Shown here: piece by piece, positions 9,432 to 19,204 of the stretch
How the letters are laid out: every line of letters begins with the position of its first letter
Numbering within the stretch: position 1 is the first letter of the stretch
NCBI RefSeq assembly: GCF_900107115.1
Contig: NZ_FNOS01000001.1
Location: 558,001-622,000, forward strand
Direction: 5' to 3'
DNA: 64,000 nucleotides
Origin: Salimicrobium album
GTDB lineage: Bacteria > Bacillota > Bacilli > Bacillales > Halobacillaceae
Translations under genes and position numbers: made by a program
Notes under the pieces: generated by a model
What the model was told of the DNA's origin: nothing
The model's database searches: none
Seen by the model: only the letters and a program-made list of their open reading frames with translations

Positions 9432-10673
9432 TCAGTCTGCATATTTCTCAAAAATCAGCGCAACGTTGTGTCCTCCGAAACCGAGGGAGTTACTCATTAC
9501 TGTCTGAATTTCCTTGGATCTTGCTTCGTTTGGTACATAGTCAAGGTCACACTCAGGATCCGCTTCTTCATGATTTATTGTAGGAGGGAGAATACTCTCA
9601 TTGATAGCTTTCAGGGAAAAAATCGCTTCTATCGCTCCGGCCGCTCCTAAAAGGTGTCCGGTCATGGACTTCGTGGAAGACATGGCCAATTTGTAGGCAT
9701 GATCCCCGAACACGGTTTTAGTGGCAATCGTTTCATATTTATCATTAAGTTCCGTAGAGGTACCATGAGCGTTAATGTAATCAACAGTCTCCCTGCTGAT
9801 TTCGGCATCTTCAAGAGCTTGACTCATGGCTCTTGCAGCACCCTCGCCTTCCGGAGCAGGAGCCGTAACATGGTGAGCGTCCCCTGTAGAACCGTAACCG
9901 GTAATTTCACCGTATATTTTAGCGCCTCTATTTTTCGCGGACTCAAGCGTCTCGAGAATGACAACGCCTGCGCCCTCTCCCATTACGAACCCGTCCCGGT
10001 TCCGGTCGAAAGGTCGGCTCGCTCTGGCCGGATCCTCATTCAGTGAGAGGGCCTTCGCTGAAGAGAAGCCGGCAAAAGCCATTTGAATCATCGGAGCTTC
10101 TGTCCCGCCGGCAATCATAATGTCGGCGTCTCCCCGCTGTATCACTTTGAAGGCATCTCCGATAGAGTTGGCACCCGAGGCACAGGCTGTTACCGTACAC
10201 GAGTTGATGCCTTTGGCGCCCAGCGAGATGGAAACCTGACCGGCGGCCATATCCGGAATCATCATAGGGATAAAAAATGGGCTTACGCGCCGATATCCCT
10301 TCTTCTGAAACTTCTCGAACTCTGATTCATACGTGCCCATGCCGCCGATTCCTGAGCCGATCCACACACCGGTACGGGGAGCTATTTCTTCGGTGATTTC
10401 AAGGCTTGCATCCTTTACGGCCATGTGGGAAGCTGCTACTGCGTACTGGACGAATGGATCCATCCGTCTGGCTTCTTTCTTATCCACATACGGCGAGACG
10501 TCGAAATCTTTCAGCTCGGCCGCCACGGAGACCGGGTAATTGGCAGGGTCCATTTTAGTCATGGGGCCTATACCCGACTCTCCTTTCTTTATACTGTTCC
10601 ATGTATCTTCGACATTATTACCTAAGGGTGTTACGGCACCCAGACCGGTAATAACGACTCGCTTATTATCCAT
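9432..10673 (-). CDS. fabF: 3-oxoacyl-[ACP] synthase II
   Basis: Elongating condensing enzyme of fatty acid synthesis II, 413 residues. The Cys-His-His catalytic set is intact: TACASGANS (active Cys), [11 protein letters not shown] (first His) and [13 protein letters not shown] (second His). It follows fabH by 82 bases, as in the fabH-fabF pair of Bacillus, and is expected to be co-transcribed from the FapR-controlled promoter upstream of fabH. Start ATG at 10673 has AGGAAGTAGAGG-type ribosome pairing. Confidence 0.97.
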   Translation of the reverse strand: MDNKRVVITGLGAVTPLGNNVEDTWNSIKKGESGIGPMTKMDPANYPVSVAAELKDFDVSPYVDKKEARRMDPFVQYAVAASHMAVKDASLEITEEIAPRTGVWIGSGIGGMGTYESEFEKFQKKGYRRVSPFFIPMMIPDMAAGQVSISLGAKGINSCTVTACASGANSIGDAFKVIQRGDADIMIAGGTEAPMIQMAFAGFSSAKALSLNEDPARASRPFDRNRDGFVMGEGAGVVILETLESAKNRGAKIYGEITGYGSTGDAHHVTAPAPEGEGAARAMSQALEDAEISRETVDYINAHGTSTELNDKYETIATKTVFGDHAYKLAMSSTKSMTGHLLGAAGAIEAIFSLKAINESILPPTINHEEADPECDLDYVPNEARSKEIQTVMSNSLGFGGHNVALIFEKYAD

Positions 10674-10755
10674 CCTCTACTTCCTCCTTAAAAATTCACT
10701 GAATATTATCTATAAGTTACTTTTCGGTTCACCTCGTCCGTGAAACCTCAGAGCT

Positions 10756-11694
10756 TTATTTGCCCCAGCGCAGTGCGACTGCACCCCACGTCAATCCGCC
10801 GCCGAATCCGACGAGGACTACGAGGTCTCCGTTTTTGATTTTACCTGCTTTCACTTCTTCTGACAAAGCGACAGGGATAGATGCTGAAGAAGTGTTCCCG
10901 TACTTCCTGATAGTTGTGGCCATTTTCTCCGGAGGGATGCCGAGACGTTCTCTGGCAGCTTCCATAATACGGATGTTCGCCTGATGAGGCACGAGAAAGT
11001 CTACATCCTCTTCTTTCAGACCGATTTTTTTCACGACATTCACGGAAGACTCGGGCATCTGACGCACAGCAAACTTAAACACTTCACGGCCGTTCATCTG
11101 AAGTGCATCCTTCTGGTCCTGATACAGATGCGGTCCGCCCGATCCATCGGCACCAAGTTCGAAAGATAGTATTCCTTTTTCGTCGTCTACCGGACCGATC
11201 ACTGCAGCACCGGATCCGTCTCCGAACAGCACGCACGTATTACGGTCTTCCCAGTCGGTAATTTTCGAAAGTTTCTCGGTTCCGACTACGAGAATGTTTT
11301 TATAGGCTCCAGTATCAATGAACTGTTTAGCGGTGATCACACCGTACATGAAACCGGCACACGCTGCCCCAACGTCCATGGCAGCAACTTTATTGGCGCC
11401 GAGTTTATGCTGAAGCATGGCCGATACGGAAGGGAAAGGCTGATCCGGTGTAACCGTAGCGACAATGATCATGTCCAGATCCTCCGCTGTCATACCGGCG
11501 TCTTCAAGAGCATTGACTGCCGCATTGTAAGACATATCAGAAGTATCTTCCCCATCAGCTGCAATCCTTCTTTCTTCGATCCCCGTACGGGTGCGTATCC
11601 ATTCATCACTTGTATCTACAATTTGTTCCATATCCTTATTTGTAAGCACTTTTTCGGGTGTATAATGTCCAATTCCGAGAAATCCAGCATTCAT
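10756..11694 (-). CDS. fabH: 3-oxoacyl-[ACP] synthase III
   Basis: Starts fatty acid synthesis by condensing acyl-CoA (branched primers in Bacillaceae) with malonyl-ACP. The 312-residue protein has the catalytic Cys in [12 protein letters not shown], His in PHQANIRIM, and Asn in [10 protein letters not shown]. It lies upstream of fabF on the minus strand. A FapR-type inverted repeat sits about 35 bases upstream of the start codon, linking the pair to malonyl-CoA-responsive control. Confidence 0.97.
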   Translation of the reverse strand: MNAGFLGIGHYTPEKVLTNKDMEQIVDTSDEWIRTRTGIEERRIAADGEDTSDMSYNAAVNALEDAGMTAEDLDMIIVATVTPDQPFPSVSAMLQHKLGANKVAAMDVGAACAGFMYGVITAKQFIDTGAYKNILVVGTEKLSKITDWEDRNTCVLFGDGSGAAVIGPVDDEKGILSFELGADGSGGPHLYQDQKDALQMNGREVFKFAVRQMPESSVNVVKKIGLKEEDVDFLVPHQANIRIMEAARERLGIPPEKMATTIRKYGNTSSASIPVALSEEVKAGKIKNGDLVVLVGFGGGLTWGAVALRWGK

Positions 11695-11724
11695 GTTTTC
11701 ATCCCCTTAAGGTATAATCTAATC

Positions 11725-11741
11725 TTATTACTTGGTGCTAA
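11725..11741 (-). promoter_or_regulatory. FapR-like operator upstream of fabH
   Basis: The 17-bp element TTATTACTTGGTGCTAA resembles the FapR operator (TTAGTACCTRGT-type core with flanking TTAG/CTAA). FapR represses fab genes of Bacillus until malonyl-CoA releases it. The position, close upstream of fabH in an AT-rich promoter region, fits. Confidence 0.7.
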
Positions 11742-11994
11742 TTCTAATGTAAATTATACCTGTCTGCAAGCACTTTGGCCGGAGAATCGCCTTATTCCGC
11801 GAAGATTCAGGCTGACCTCGCCTTTTCAGCGAACCCTTCCGGTCCTGATTTTTTTCGTAAATGTCATATGACAGAAGGTCCTCCTGGCCTCTTATCTCCT
11901 GAAGATACGCGGTGAAATATGTTTTTTTGTTTTATTTCTTTCCGGCTTTTGGTAATATGAGTAGTAAGATTGTACATAATTGAGGTGAATAACA
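11742..11994. other. Intergenic region between fabH and yjzD, no gene seen
   Basis: Apart from the FapR-like operator and divergent promoter-like AT-rich stretches, I see no convincing reading frame. The longest minus-strand start with a good ribosome site (CAGGAGG near 11885) gives only a 13-codon frame. Confidence 0.5.
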
Positions 11995-12171
11995 ATGCGT
12001 ATTCTTTACACGATTCTATGGTCATTCCTATTCAGCTTCATGACTGCTTACGTAATAAGCAACATGAACCAGGTTGATTTCTCCATGCTTCAGGTCATTT
12101 TAATGACTGCCATATTCACGGGCGCAGTTATATTACTCGGAGAAGTAGGTCTGAAAGAGGAAGAAGCTTAA
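11995..12171 (+). CDS. Small membrane protein of the YjzD/DUF2929 family
   Basis: A 58-codon gene starting at ATG 11995 after TTGAGGTGA. The product is MRILYTILWSFLFSFMTAYV..., with two hydrophobic helices (about 3-21 and 32-50) and an acidic tail KEEEA. Length, topology and location upstream of fabH on the opposite strand match B. subtilis YjzD (DUF2929), whose function is unknown. It is followed by a strong terminator. Confidence 0.8.
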   Translation: MRILYTILWSFLFSFMTAYVISNMNQVDFSMLQVILMTAIFTGAVILLGEVGLKEEEA

Positions 12172-12201
12172 AAGAAGCGCTCAGCGCGCTTCTTTTTTTA
12201 A
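12170..12201 (+). terminator. Terminator after the DUF2929 gene
   Basis: AAGAAGCGC / GCGCTTCTT hairpin followed by TTTTTT. Confidence 0.85.
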
Positions 12202-12256
12202 TGGTGGAAGACCCGTACTGCAAACAGAAGTTTAATCAGAAGGAGGCTTCTTTACA

Positions 12257-13069
12257 TTGGAAGCGATATGGTTATGGATCAAATACTTACTATTGGGCAT
12301 ATTTCAGGGATTTACGGAACCGATCCCCATCTCTTCAAGCGGACATCTGGTCATTTTACAGGAACTTATTTCCCTGAGCGATGAAGGGCTTGATTTTCTT
12401 GTTCTCGTCAACTTCGGTTCATTGATTGCCGTGCTTATCATTTACCGGAATGATATTACCCGCCTCATCCGGAACGGTTTCGGATACATTTTCAAACAGG
12501 AAAAAGCACATAAAGAAGACTTTGATTTCATCCTCTACCTTGTAGTTGCGACTATTCCTGCAGGTATTCTCGGAGTTGTATTCGGAGATTATATAGACAG
12601 TAACCTCGATGCCGTATGGATTGTGGGAGCGACGCTGCTCGTAACGGGACTGGCTCTCTGGGTTATAAGAAACATCCGCGGGGGGAAAAACGACAGGAAC
12701 CTGACAATGAAAGATGCGGTTATTGTGGGACTTGCCCAAGGGGTCGCCCTCATACCCGGCATCAGTCGTTCAGGAGCGACTATTGTAGCCGCCATGCTGC
12801 TCGGGATGAAGCAGGAAACGGCTCTGCGCTTCTCTTTCCTTCTGTTCATCCCGGTAAGTCTCGGTTCGATGCTTCTTTCACTCGAAGATATTCTCGGAGC
12901 AAAAAGCGGACAATTATGGGCTGCTTACGTACTGGCTTTTGCCGGTTCCATAGTAGCTTCCTATTACTCCCTTCGCTGGTTCATGAACGTTATGGCCAAC
13001 GGTAACCTGAAGTATTTCGCCTACTATTGCTTTACTGTCGGTATTCTCGTCCTGCTGTTTTTATCCTGA
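12257..13069 (+). CDS. uppP: Undecaprenyl-diphosphatase UppP/BacA
   Basis: Integral membrane phosphatase that recycles undecaprenyl pyrophosphate, the lipid carrier of cell-wall synthesis; it also confers bacitracin tolerance. The 270-residue protein starts at a TTG (12257), ten bases after AAGGAGG; no ATG competes. Both signature motifs are present: [13 protein letters not shown] near residue 20 and [11 protein letters not shown] near 165. Multiple hydrophobic helices cover its length. It is flanked by terminators. Confidence 0.95.
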   Translation: MEAIWLWIKYLLLGIFQGFTEPIPISSSGHLVILQELISLSDEGLDFLVLVNFGSLIAVLIIYRNDITRLIRNGFGYIFKQEKAHKEDFDFILYLVVATIPAGILGVVFGDYIDSNLDAVWIVGATLLVTGLALWVIRNIRGGKNDRNLTMKDAVIVGLAQGVALIPGISRSGATIVAAMLLGMKQETALRFSFLLFIPVSLGSMLLSLEDILGAKSGQLWAAYVLAFAGSIVASYYSLRWFMNVMANGNLKYFAYYCFTVGILVLLFLS

Positions 13070-13092
13070 GCAGCGACCGGAGTATCAGCATA

Positions 13093-13153
13093 AAAAATTC
13101 CCTCCGGAGGAAAGCGTCTGTACTAGCACGCAGCCTTCGGGGGGAATTTTTTG
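13093..13153. terminator. Bidirectional terminator between uppP and yitW
   Basis: AAAAAATTCCC ... GGGGAATTTTTT flank a GC-rich internal hairpin. It lies between convergent genes and can serve both. Confidence 0.75.
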
Positions 13154-13165
13154 ATTTCGTATAAA

Positions 13166-13477
13166 TCAATCCGGGATACCAAGAGCTATCTTCGCATAGC
13201 GGCTCATGCGATCTTTGCTCCACGGCGGGTTCCATACGATATTCACCTGAATTTCATCAATTTCAGGGAGATCGGATAAAGCGCGTTTTACATCCTGCTC
13301 GATGTGTCCTGCCAATGGGCATCCCATCGCAGTAAGGGTCATCGTAACGACCGCCTTATTATTTTCATCTACGTCTACGCCATATACCAGGCCTAAGTTC
13401 ACGATGTCGATACCAAGTTCCGGGTCAATAACGTTTTCAAGAGCACCCATTGCGTTTTCTTCGATTGCAGTAGTCAT
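13166..13477 (-). CDS. yitW: MIP18/DUF59 family Fe-S assembly protein (YitW-like)
   Basis: 103 residues with the DUF59 fold and its conserved GCPLAG Cys motif (MGCPLAGHIEQDV). DUF59 proteins such as SufT help iron-sulfur cluster maturation. In B. subtilis the homologue yitW lies beside yitV and yitU, and the same order is seen here. It is read from an ATG at 13477 after AAGGAGGC. The gene could be co-transcribed with the esterase upstream (68-base gap). Confidence 0.9.
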   Translation of the reverse strand: MTTAIEENAMGALENVIDPELGIDIVNLGLVYGVDVDENNKAVVTMTLTAMGCPLAGHIEQDVKRALSDLPEIDEIQVNIVWNPPWSKDRMSRYAKIALGIPD

Positions 13478-13545
13478 TATTCAGCCTCCTTCTTATCTTC
13501 TTATACGTATTATAACGAAAAATAGAGCGAACGTTAAATTTTTCG

Positions 13546-14310
13546 CTACAATATTTTTTCAAGCCACTTCGTCATCTCCAGAATACCACTCCGGCTTACT
13601 TTGTGATCCCTCCCCGGTTCTTTGAGATGACGGATCGCCTGCTTGTTTCTGTATTGACACTCCACTTCGTTGTAAAACTCATAGCTGTGAGTGAACGGCA
13701 CGACAGGATCCGCATCTCCATGCCAGAAGAAAAGCGGTCTCTCCTTCAATTTCTCAGGATGAAGCGAGAGATCTATCGTAGAAAGCGCCCAGTACAGACT
13801 GTTCAATTCTTCGTCGCTGACAGGAAGCTCTCCTCCACTTGCTCTTACGTCCTCTATTATCTTTTTTGAAAACTCTACCGGTTTCGGAGATCCCATCATG
13901 ACGCAGGCCGCATTTATCCACGGGTACATCGTCAAAGCCGCCGTAGTCGTAATGCCGCCCATGGAAGTACCGCCGACTCCGAAACGGTCCCCTTCCAGCA
14001 GATCACGGATTTCCAGTTCATCATACAGAACCTGGAGTTCTTTCAGGTTTTGGTAAACAATATCCCAGAATTTGAGATTGAGCTGCTGCTGGTGCAGTTT
14101 TTCTTCGCGCTCTCCGTGGTACAGACTGTCCGGGAGCAGCACACGGTACCCTTTCTCCGCAAGCAGATAAGCCTGTGGTAAGTTGTGTTCTTTGGCGGAA
14201 GTGAATCCGTGGAAATATGTAAATACCGGGAGCGGTTCTCCCTGTTTCGCCGCTTCGGTGACGTGCAGAAGCGGAATTCCTCTCCATGACTCGCGTTGTA
14301 CTGAAATCAT
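13546..14310 (-). CDS. yitV: Alpha/beta hydrolase of the YitV type
   Basis: 254-residue serine hydrolase. The oxyanion segment YFHGFTSAKE (about residues 32-41) and the nucleophile elbow GGTSMGG near residue 117 are clear; Asp (HGDADPVVPF) and His (GRDHKVS) complete the triad. The family groups with prolyl-oligopeptidase-like esterases, but the natural substrate is unknown. It is divergent from the yitU-like phosphatase, whose leader its start region overlaps. Confidence 0.88.
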   Translation of the reverse strand: MISVQRESWRGIPLLHVTEAAKQGEPLPVFTYFHGFTSAKEHNLPQAYLLAEKGYRVLLPDSLYHGEREEKLHQQQLNLKFWDIVYQNLKELQVLYDELEIRDLLEGDRFGVGGTSMGGITTTAALTMYPWINAACVMMGSPKPVEFSKKIIEDVRASGGELPVSDEELNSLYWALSTIDLSLHPEKLKERPLFFWHGDADPVVPFTHSYEFYNEVECQYRNKQAIRHLKEPGRDHKVSRSGILEMTKWLEKIL

Positions 14311-14429
14311 TGGCTCTTTCCTTTCTTTTCTTAATTTACTTTGGTAAAATACGAATATTCTCAGTTAATAGTAACATTCACAAATTTCATTGGAAAGTTT
14401 TACATATTTCCAATAGTCGAGGTGACGAA

Positions 14430-15257
14430 ATGAATAAACATATAATTGCGCTGGACTTGGACGGAACACTTCTCACAGATGAAAAAACGATCAGTCCCAG
14501 TACGAAGGCAGCCGTACAACAGATTATTCAGGAGGGCCATATCGTAGTTATATCTACCGGCCGTCCGCACAGGGCCAGTATTAAATATTATCACGAACTT
14601 GGACTGGATACTCCGATGGTGAACTTCAACGGGGCACTTATCCACCATCCACTGAACCAGAAGTGGGATGCTATCCACTCCCCTCTCCCTTTACGAAAAG
14701 CAAGAGAGATCATCCACATGGCAAACGAAATGGGTGTGAAGAATATTCTCGCCGAAGTAAAGGATCACGTCCACCTTCATTATTACGACGAAGACATGAT
14801 GAAAATATTCGATACGAACGAACATCCCGTAACCGTGGGCCCGCTCACCAACCATTTGAAAACCGATCCCACGTCCCTGCTTATTCAACCGAAAGAAGGA
14901 GACATGGAAAAAGTGAAGTATATCCGCGAAGAGCTCGACAAACATGCCGAAGCCATCGATCATAGGCGATGGGGCGCTCCATGGCACGTTATCGAAATTG
15001 TCCGGTCAGGATTGAACAAAGCGGTAGGACTTCATAAGATTGCCCACTACTACCGCATACCACGCGAGAGGATTATAGCTTTCGGTGATGAGGACAACGA
15101 CTTCGAAATGATAGATTACGCCGGCACAGGAGTGGCGATGGGGAATGCGATTGACGGGCTTAAATCAATTGCCGATGAAACGACCGCTTCTAACGAAGAA
15201 GACGGCATCGCCCATTTCCTTAACAGTTATTTTCAAATGAAACCTTCCATACGATAA
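14430..15257 (+). CDS. yitU: Cof-type HAD family phosphatase (YitU-like)
   Basis: 275 residues from the ATG at 14430 (GAGGTGA ribosome site); the longer reading from 14286 overlaps yitV and adds a non-family N-terminus. HAD motif I is ALDLDGTLL (residues 5-13), motif II STGRP, motif III Lys near 195, and motif IV FGDEDNDFEM. Cof-type enzymes dephosphorylate sugar phosphates and FMN-pathway intermediates; B. subtilis YitU has been linked to the riboflavin-pathway phosphatase step. Substrate here is inferred only from that homology. Confidence 0.9.
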   Translation: MNKHIIALDLDGTLLTDEKTISPSTKAAVQQIIQEGHIVVISTGRPHRASIKYYHELGLDTPMVNFNGALIHHPLNQKWDAIHSPLPLRKAREIIHMANEMGVKNILAEVKDHVHLHYYDEDMMKIFDTNEHPVTVGPLTNHLKTDPTSLLIQPKEGDMEKVKYIREELDKHAEAIDHRRWGAPWHVIEIVRSGLNKAVGLHKIAHYYRIPRERIIAFGDEDNDFEMIDYAGTGVAMGNAIDGLKSIADETTASNEEDGIAHFLNSYFQMKPSIR

Positions 15258-15275
15258 TTGCTTGATGGTATGAAA

Positions 15276-15313
15276 GAGAAGTCCTGGCATGCTGATCACG
15301 CCAGGACTTCTTA
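15276..15313 (+). terminator. Terminator after the HAD phosphatase gene
   Basis: AGAAGTCCTGGC / GCCAGGACTTCTT stem followed by a short T-rich stretch. Confidence 0.8.
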
Positions 15314-15390
15314 ATTTATTATATCAACCTGGTATCTACTCTGAAAAAAGGCAGCCACCTGTAAACTGACTCCTCATCTTTTTTTCTCTG

Positions 15391-15843
15391 TCAGACAGCA
15401 GCAGGGCGGTCTTTCCATTTCAGCACATCATAACTGCCCGACAGGACCAATCCGAATACGGCATGTCCTGCAAGCCAGAGAGAAATTGCCTTCCCGTCCC
15501 GAAGCGAGGGGGTTTCCTGTATAGCGAGAAGAGTCAGCGGCACATACGTAAGTGCAGCGCCTGCGGACAGCAGCCCTGAAAGTACAAAACGGAATGTCGA
15601 GTCCCAGGCTTTTCTCTTTTCAACTATATAAACGAAAATAAAACCTATGCTCAAAGAGACAGATAGATGAAGCATCCATTCCAGTGCAGGGTGACCCATC
15701 GCATGACGGACTCCCGGAATAAAATCCACGTTCATCAGAAGGGTGTAGACGGAAAGACCAAAAATCTTCTCTATGCCGTAAAGAAAACCTCCAAGAGCGA
15801 CACCTGCAATAGTGCCGATCCACGCTCCGATTTTTTTGATCAT
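15391..15843 (-). CDS. Hypothetical four-helix membrane protein
   Basis: 150 residues with hydrophobic segments at about 5-25, 58-76, 85-107 and 122-141. The sequence is Gly-rich in the first helix. I do not recognise the family with certainty; size and topology resemble YqhR/YagU-type membrane proteins of Bacillaceae. It lies 15 bases downstream of the DUF2785 gene on the same strand, so the two are probably co-transcribed. Confidence 0.75.
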   Translation of the reverse strand: MIKKIGAWIGTIAGVALGGFLYGIEKIFGLSVYTLLMNVDFIPGVRHAMGHPALEWMLHLSVSLSIGFIFVYIVEKRKAWDSTFRFVLSGLLSAGAALTYVPLTLLAIQETPSLRDGKAISLWLAGHAVFGLVLSGSYDVLKWKDRPAAV

Positions 15844-15858
15844 GCCCGTCCCCTCCTT

Positions 15859-16686
15859 TTAGTAGTGCTCCTGAGTTCTCAATTCCCTTAATATCTGAAG
15901 TAAAACCTCACAAATTTCTTCTTCCTCTTCATCAATCAGTCGGAAATAAAGAGCGCGGAGCAGATGCTTACCGTTATTAATGATAAGATCTTCCTCCGGA
16001 TCCTTCCAATTTTCCCGTTCATAGAGGAAAGTCCATAGCCACGCGACCTTCTCTTCTTTTTCTATCTTATCGAACATAGTTATAATCGCAGTCACCATAT
16101 GCTCTTCTTCATCGAACAGGTAGGGTCTGTCTATGAGAAATTGTTCACGGATGATCGGCAGCATTCCTTTCACTTCCTCCCCTGTAATACACGCGCAGGC
16201 GGACAGGCTGTTAAGTGCTTTGCCGGCGTGAGCCATCGTATGCACCCAGCCTTTTCCTTTCACGTAACCGCGATGATCCTGTTCCTGCTTCATGTATTTT
16301 TTCAGGTTTTCCCATACCCGGTGTATATTTTCCTCGGAAAGGAAAGCGTTACTTGAATGTCGAGAGAGGATGGGGGACATGAGTAATACTGAATAACTGC
16401 GACGGAACACAGCGTCTTCTTCCTGTTTGGACGTATTGATTCTATAAAATAAATAATTTTTATTCATCAGAGATGTGAGCATATTTCTAAGCTGCTGATC
16501 TGAGTATTTTTCTCTTTGGATGAAAGTGGACAATATATTATGAATAAGTTCCGAACGTAAATAAGGGTCCACCGCCCCCATATTCTGGAGCATCACTGTC
16601 GTTATTTCCTGCTGGTTGACGCGTTCAGGAAGAGTATAGTCGTTTTCCTTAATTTCTTCCAGCGTTTCTTTAAGTCTGTTCTTCAT
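15859..16686 (-). CDS. DUF2785 domain protein
   Basis: 275 residues from the ATG at 16686, which follows GAGGTGAAC; the alternative TTG at 16710 lacks a ribosome site. The diagnostic DUF2785 segment is GWVHTMAHAGKALNSL (around residue 150). The protein is soluble, mostly helical by composition, and rich in Glu. No function has been assigned to the family. It probably forms an operon with the downstream membrane protein. Confidence 0.85.
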   Translation of the reverse strand: MKNRLKETLEEIKENDYTLPERVNQQEITTVMLQNMGAVDPYLRSELIHNILSTFIQREKYSDQQLRNMLTSLMNKNYLFYRINTSKQEEDAVFRRSYSVLLMSPILSRHSSNAFLSEENIHRVWENLKKYMKQEQDHRGYVKGKGWVHTMAHAGKALNSLSACACITGEEVKGMLPIIREQFLIDRPYLFDEEEHMVTAIITMFDKIEKEEKVAWLWTFLYERENWKDPEEDLIINNGKHLLRALYFRLIDEEEEEICEVLLQILRELRTQEHY

Positions 16687-16830
16687 ATGTTCACCTCTAT
16701 TACTACTCAAAAAGTGTTTTTATTGTACCACAAACCTTCGCAACGAATAGAATGTTTTGTTTCTTCGTTTTGCTCCCGCCCTTTTTCTGCTAAAATGAAT
16801 AAGTACAAAGGTTACAAGGAGGTTTTTTAA

Positions 16831-17094
16831 ATGGGCGTAGTTGTAGAAGAAACACCGAATCCCAATGCCAGAAAATTCACGACGGATTCCCGTATTTTCC
16901 CCGGGGATGGAAGTGTGTCCGTAATGCCGGGACAGACGAGCGATTTCCCGATTATGAATGCACTGATGGAACTCGAAGGAGTCGATAACGTATTCGGCTT
17001 CCAAAATTTCATTACTGTCAATAAAAAACCGGATGCCGACTGGGATCAGCTGACTCCGAAAGTGGAAGCTGCAGTCAAAGAAGCCGGCTATTAA
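16831..17094 (+). CDS. Nfu/NifU N-terminal domain protein
   Basis: 87-residue stand-alone scaffold-type domain. The N-terminus (VEETPNPNARKF) and the later FPIMNALMELEGVDNVFGFQNFITV-like region are characteristic of Nfu_N, a domain often joined to a Cys-containing NifU C-terminal domain. Here the CxxC domain is missing and there is no cysteine at all, so it cannot hold a cluster itself. The ribosome site AAGGAGG is excellent. The role in Fe-S metabolism is inferred from the family. Confidence 0.88.
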   Translation: MGVVVEETPNPNARKFTTDSRIFPGDGSVSVMPGQTSDFPIMNALMELEGVDNVFGFQNFITVNKKPDADWDQLTPKVEAAVKEAGY

Positions 17095-17137
17095 GAAGAC
17101 TCTGAGACAGAAAGGCTGTCTCAGAGTCTTCTTTTAC
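17094..17137. terminator. Bidirectional terminator
   Basis: GAAGACTCTGAGACAG / CTGTCTCAGAGTCTTC stem with TTTTA after it, between the convergent Nfu-domain and lipoprotein genes. Confidence 0.9.
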
Positions 17138-17156
17138 TTTATCCGTCTTTCCGGGC

Positions 17157-18176
17157 TCATTCTTCCCCGAATCGGTCAAGAGGTACGTAATTAACGTTCA
17201 CAGGTTCATTGTCCTTGGCATTTCTGTCGTAAATCATAAGCGTAATTGCTCCGGAATCCGGCAACTCAGATTCAGGGATGGAAATGGCGAGCTCAAATTG
17301 CGACCAGTTCGGCGCCCCCGCATCCACTTGAACAGTCGTTTCCGAAATCAGTTCATTATGACCGTCTTCTACTCTGTAGAGGAAGTCTCCTTCGAAAACG
17401 CGGGCTTCCCCGCTCACTGTATAGTTTCCTTTTTCCCCGGACAGTTCAAGGTTACGAAAAGCGTCATTGCCTTCCACAGAACTCGATGGCTCGGATGGTT
17501 CCGGGTCTCCTTCTTCCTCTGTACCTTGTTCAGTTCCTTCTCCCTCAGCACTTCCTGACTCTTCGGAAGAACTTTCTTTCTGTTTCTCGATAGTGAAAGC
17601 TGAAGTGGAAGTAAACTCCATGTCCTTCACTTTATCACCGTTTACCGTATTGACCAGAAATGTCACCGTCGCTTCATATTCTCCAGGCGTCACGTTCTCT
17701 TTCCACTCTACTGCATTCTCAAGCTTTTGTCCGGCTTCTATATTTTCGGATGTTTTAGCCTGTGTAAATGAGCGATCAGCAGAAAAAGTGTACACATTTT
17801 CACCATTTTGATCCGTTACGCGGACATCGAACTGCTGTCCCGACAGGAATCCTGCTTCTACAGCTTCTTCACCTTCATTCGTCAAAGAGAAACTGATATC
17901 GGCTTTTTTCCCTGAAGTTTCAACACTGCTTTTCACTGCAAGCTGTTCAGCCAGTACCTGTCCGTTACTCTCGTCACTCGTTTTCTTTTCTTCATTTCCT
18001 TCGTTATTCTGCTGTGCACTTTCTTTCTCGTTTTTCTTTTCTTCATTTTCTCCGTTACTCTGCTGTTCGCTCTCTTCCTCATTTTTCTTTTCTTCTGTCT
18101 TACCCGTTTCATCGGCTCCACACGCCGAAAGACCAATAACTCCTGTGATCAGAATTGCCATCCACCATTTTTTCAT
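17157..18176 (-). CDS. Lipoprotein with BsuPI and Gmad2 domains
   Basis: 339 residues. Lipobox LSAC gives the lipidated Cys near residue 19. A low-complexity linker (about 28-75) repeats units such as NEEKKNEEESEQQ and NEEKKNEKESAQQ. A BsuPI-type beta domain follows (about 80-195, SSVETSGKKADISFSLTNEG start), then a second acidic linker, then a C-terminal Gmad2 immunoglobulin-like domain (about 240-339, ending in YDRNAKDNEPVNVNYVPL). Gmad2 occurs in germination and cell-surface proteins. The protein should be anchored on the outer face of the membrane; its partner is unknown. Confidence 0.85.
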   Translation of the reverse strand: MKKWWMAILITGVIGLSACGADETGKTEEKKNEEESEQQSNGENEEKKNEKESAQQNNEGNEEKKTSDESNGQVLAEQLAVKSSVETSGKKADISFSLTNEGEEAVEAGFLSGQQFDVRVTDQNGENVYTFSADRSFTQAKTSENIEAGQKLENAVEWKENVTPGEYEATVTFLVNTVNGDKVKDMEFTSTSAFTIEKQKESSSEESGSAEGEGTEQGTEEEGDPEPSEPSSSVEGNDAFRNLELSGEKGNYTVSGEARVFEGDFLYRVEDGHNELISETTVQVDAGAPNWSQFELAISIPESELPDSGAITLMIYDRNAKDNEPVNVNYVPLDRFGEE

Positions 18177-18228
18177 TTCATTTCCCCCTTACAGGACTGT
18201 TATACTACTTTACTAATGTACCTTATTT

Positions 18229-19074
18229 TCATTCTTTTCGGAAGAAGCCGAAGACACCGGTGGTCTGGACAATATTGGTGAACGCCCGGTCATCGACATC
18301 GTGAATAATATGTTGAAGATCGTAAAGCTCGTAGCGGGAGATAACCATTATCAGCATATTTTTGTCCTCACCGGTGAAAGCCCCTCTTGCCGGTAACGTA
18401 GTAATACCCCGGACCACCTGAGCGTGGATTGCCTCTTCCATATCTTCTGCCTTCGAAGTAATAATCATCGCTGTCAGTTTTTCATGACGGGTATGTATTG
18501 CATCAATCACCCGCGTCGTAACGTATAGAGTCAGCAAAGTATATAAAGCGTTTTCCGGTTTATAAATCAGACCGGCTACGGCGATGATAGCACTGTTGAT
18601 TATAAGGAAATAAGTGCCGATCGGCCGGTCTTTCATCCGGGAGAGGACCATAGCGATAATATCAAGCCCTCCGGTGGACGCCCCCCATTTAAGGGTGATA
18701 CCTACACCGACACCCCCGAGCACGCCACCGAACACAGCGTTAAGTATAATGTCCTCCGACAATTGCAAAAGCGGTATAACTTCGAGGAAAAATGTCGTAA
18801 AAGCCACTGATATTGCGCTGTACACAGTAAACCCTTTTCCTACTTTCAGCCAACCGAGTATCGCAACAGGTATGTTCAGAATAAATAATATGATTCCGGT
18901 GCTGATAAAATGGATGTCCAGAAAATCCTGAATGATACTCGTTAAGAGCTGGGCCATACCGGTAAAACCGCTTGCGTAAACATTTGCTTCTATGAGAAAT
19001 AAGTTCAGGCTGACTGCGTTAAACAGTGCACCTATAATAACGACGATGATCCTTTTCGTTTCAAATGTAAACAT
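18229..19074 (-). CDS. YitT family membrane protein (DUF161/DUF2179)
   Basis: 281 residues. Five to six membrane helices occupy about 8-175, with the Gly-rich segment GGVLGGVGVGITLKWGASTGGLD typical of the family. The soluble C-terminal DUF2179 domain follows from about 195 (RHEKLTAMIITSKAEDME). The family is widespread in Firmicutes and has no settled function. It is divergent from a DegV gene, with AT-rich promoter sequence between. Confidence 0.9.
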   Translation of the reverse strand: MFTFETKRIIVVIIGALFNAVSLNLFLIEANVYASGFTGMAQLLTSIIQDFLDIHFISTGIILFILNIPVAILGWLKVGKGFTVYSAISVAFTTFFLEVIPLLQLSEDIILNAVFGGVLGGVGVGITLKWGASTGGLDIIAMVLSRMKDRPIGTYFLIINSAIIAVAGLIYKPENALYTLLTLYVTTRVIDAIHTRHEKLTAMIITSKAEDMEEAIHAQVVRGITTLPARGAFTGEDKNMLIMVISRYELYDLQHIIHDVDDRAFTNIVQTTGVFGFFRKE

Positions 19075-19204
19075 GGTGCTCCCCCCTGTCTTTTTTAATT
19101 ATAGATTATTATTACTGAAATGAACATATGGTATACTTTGACTAAATAACTTCTTAGACATAAACTTAACATAGAACTCACTCTAATAGAATGAAGGTGA
19201 AAAA

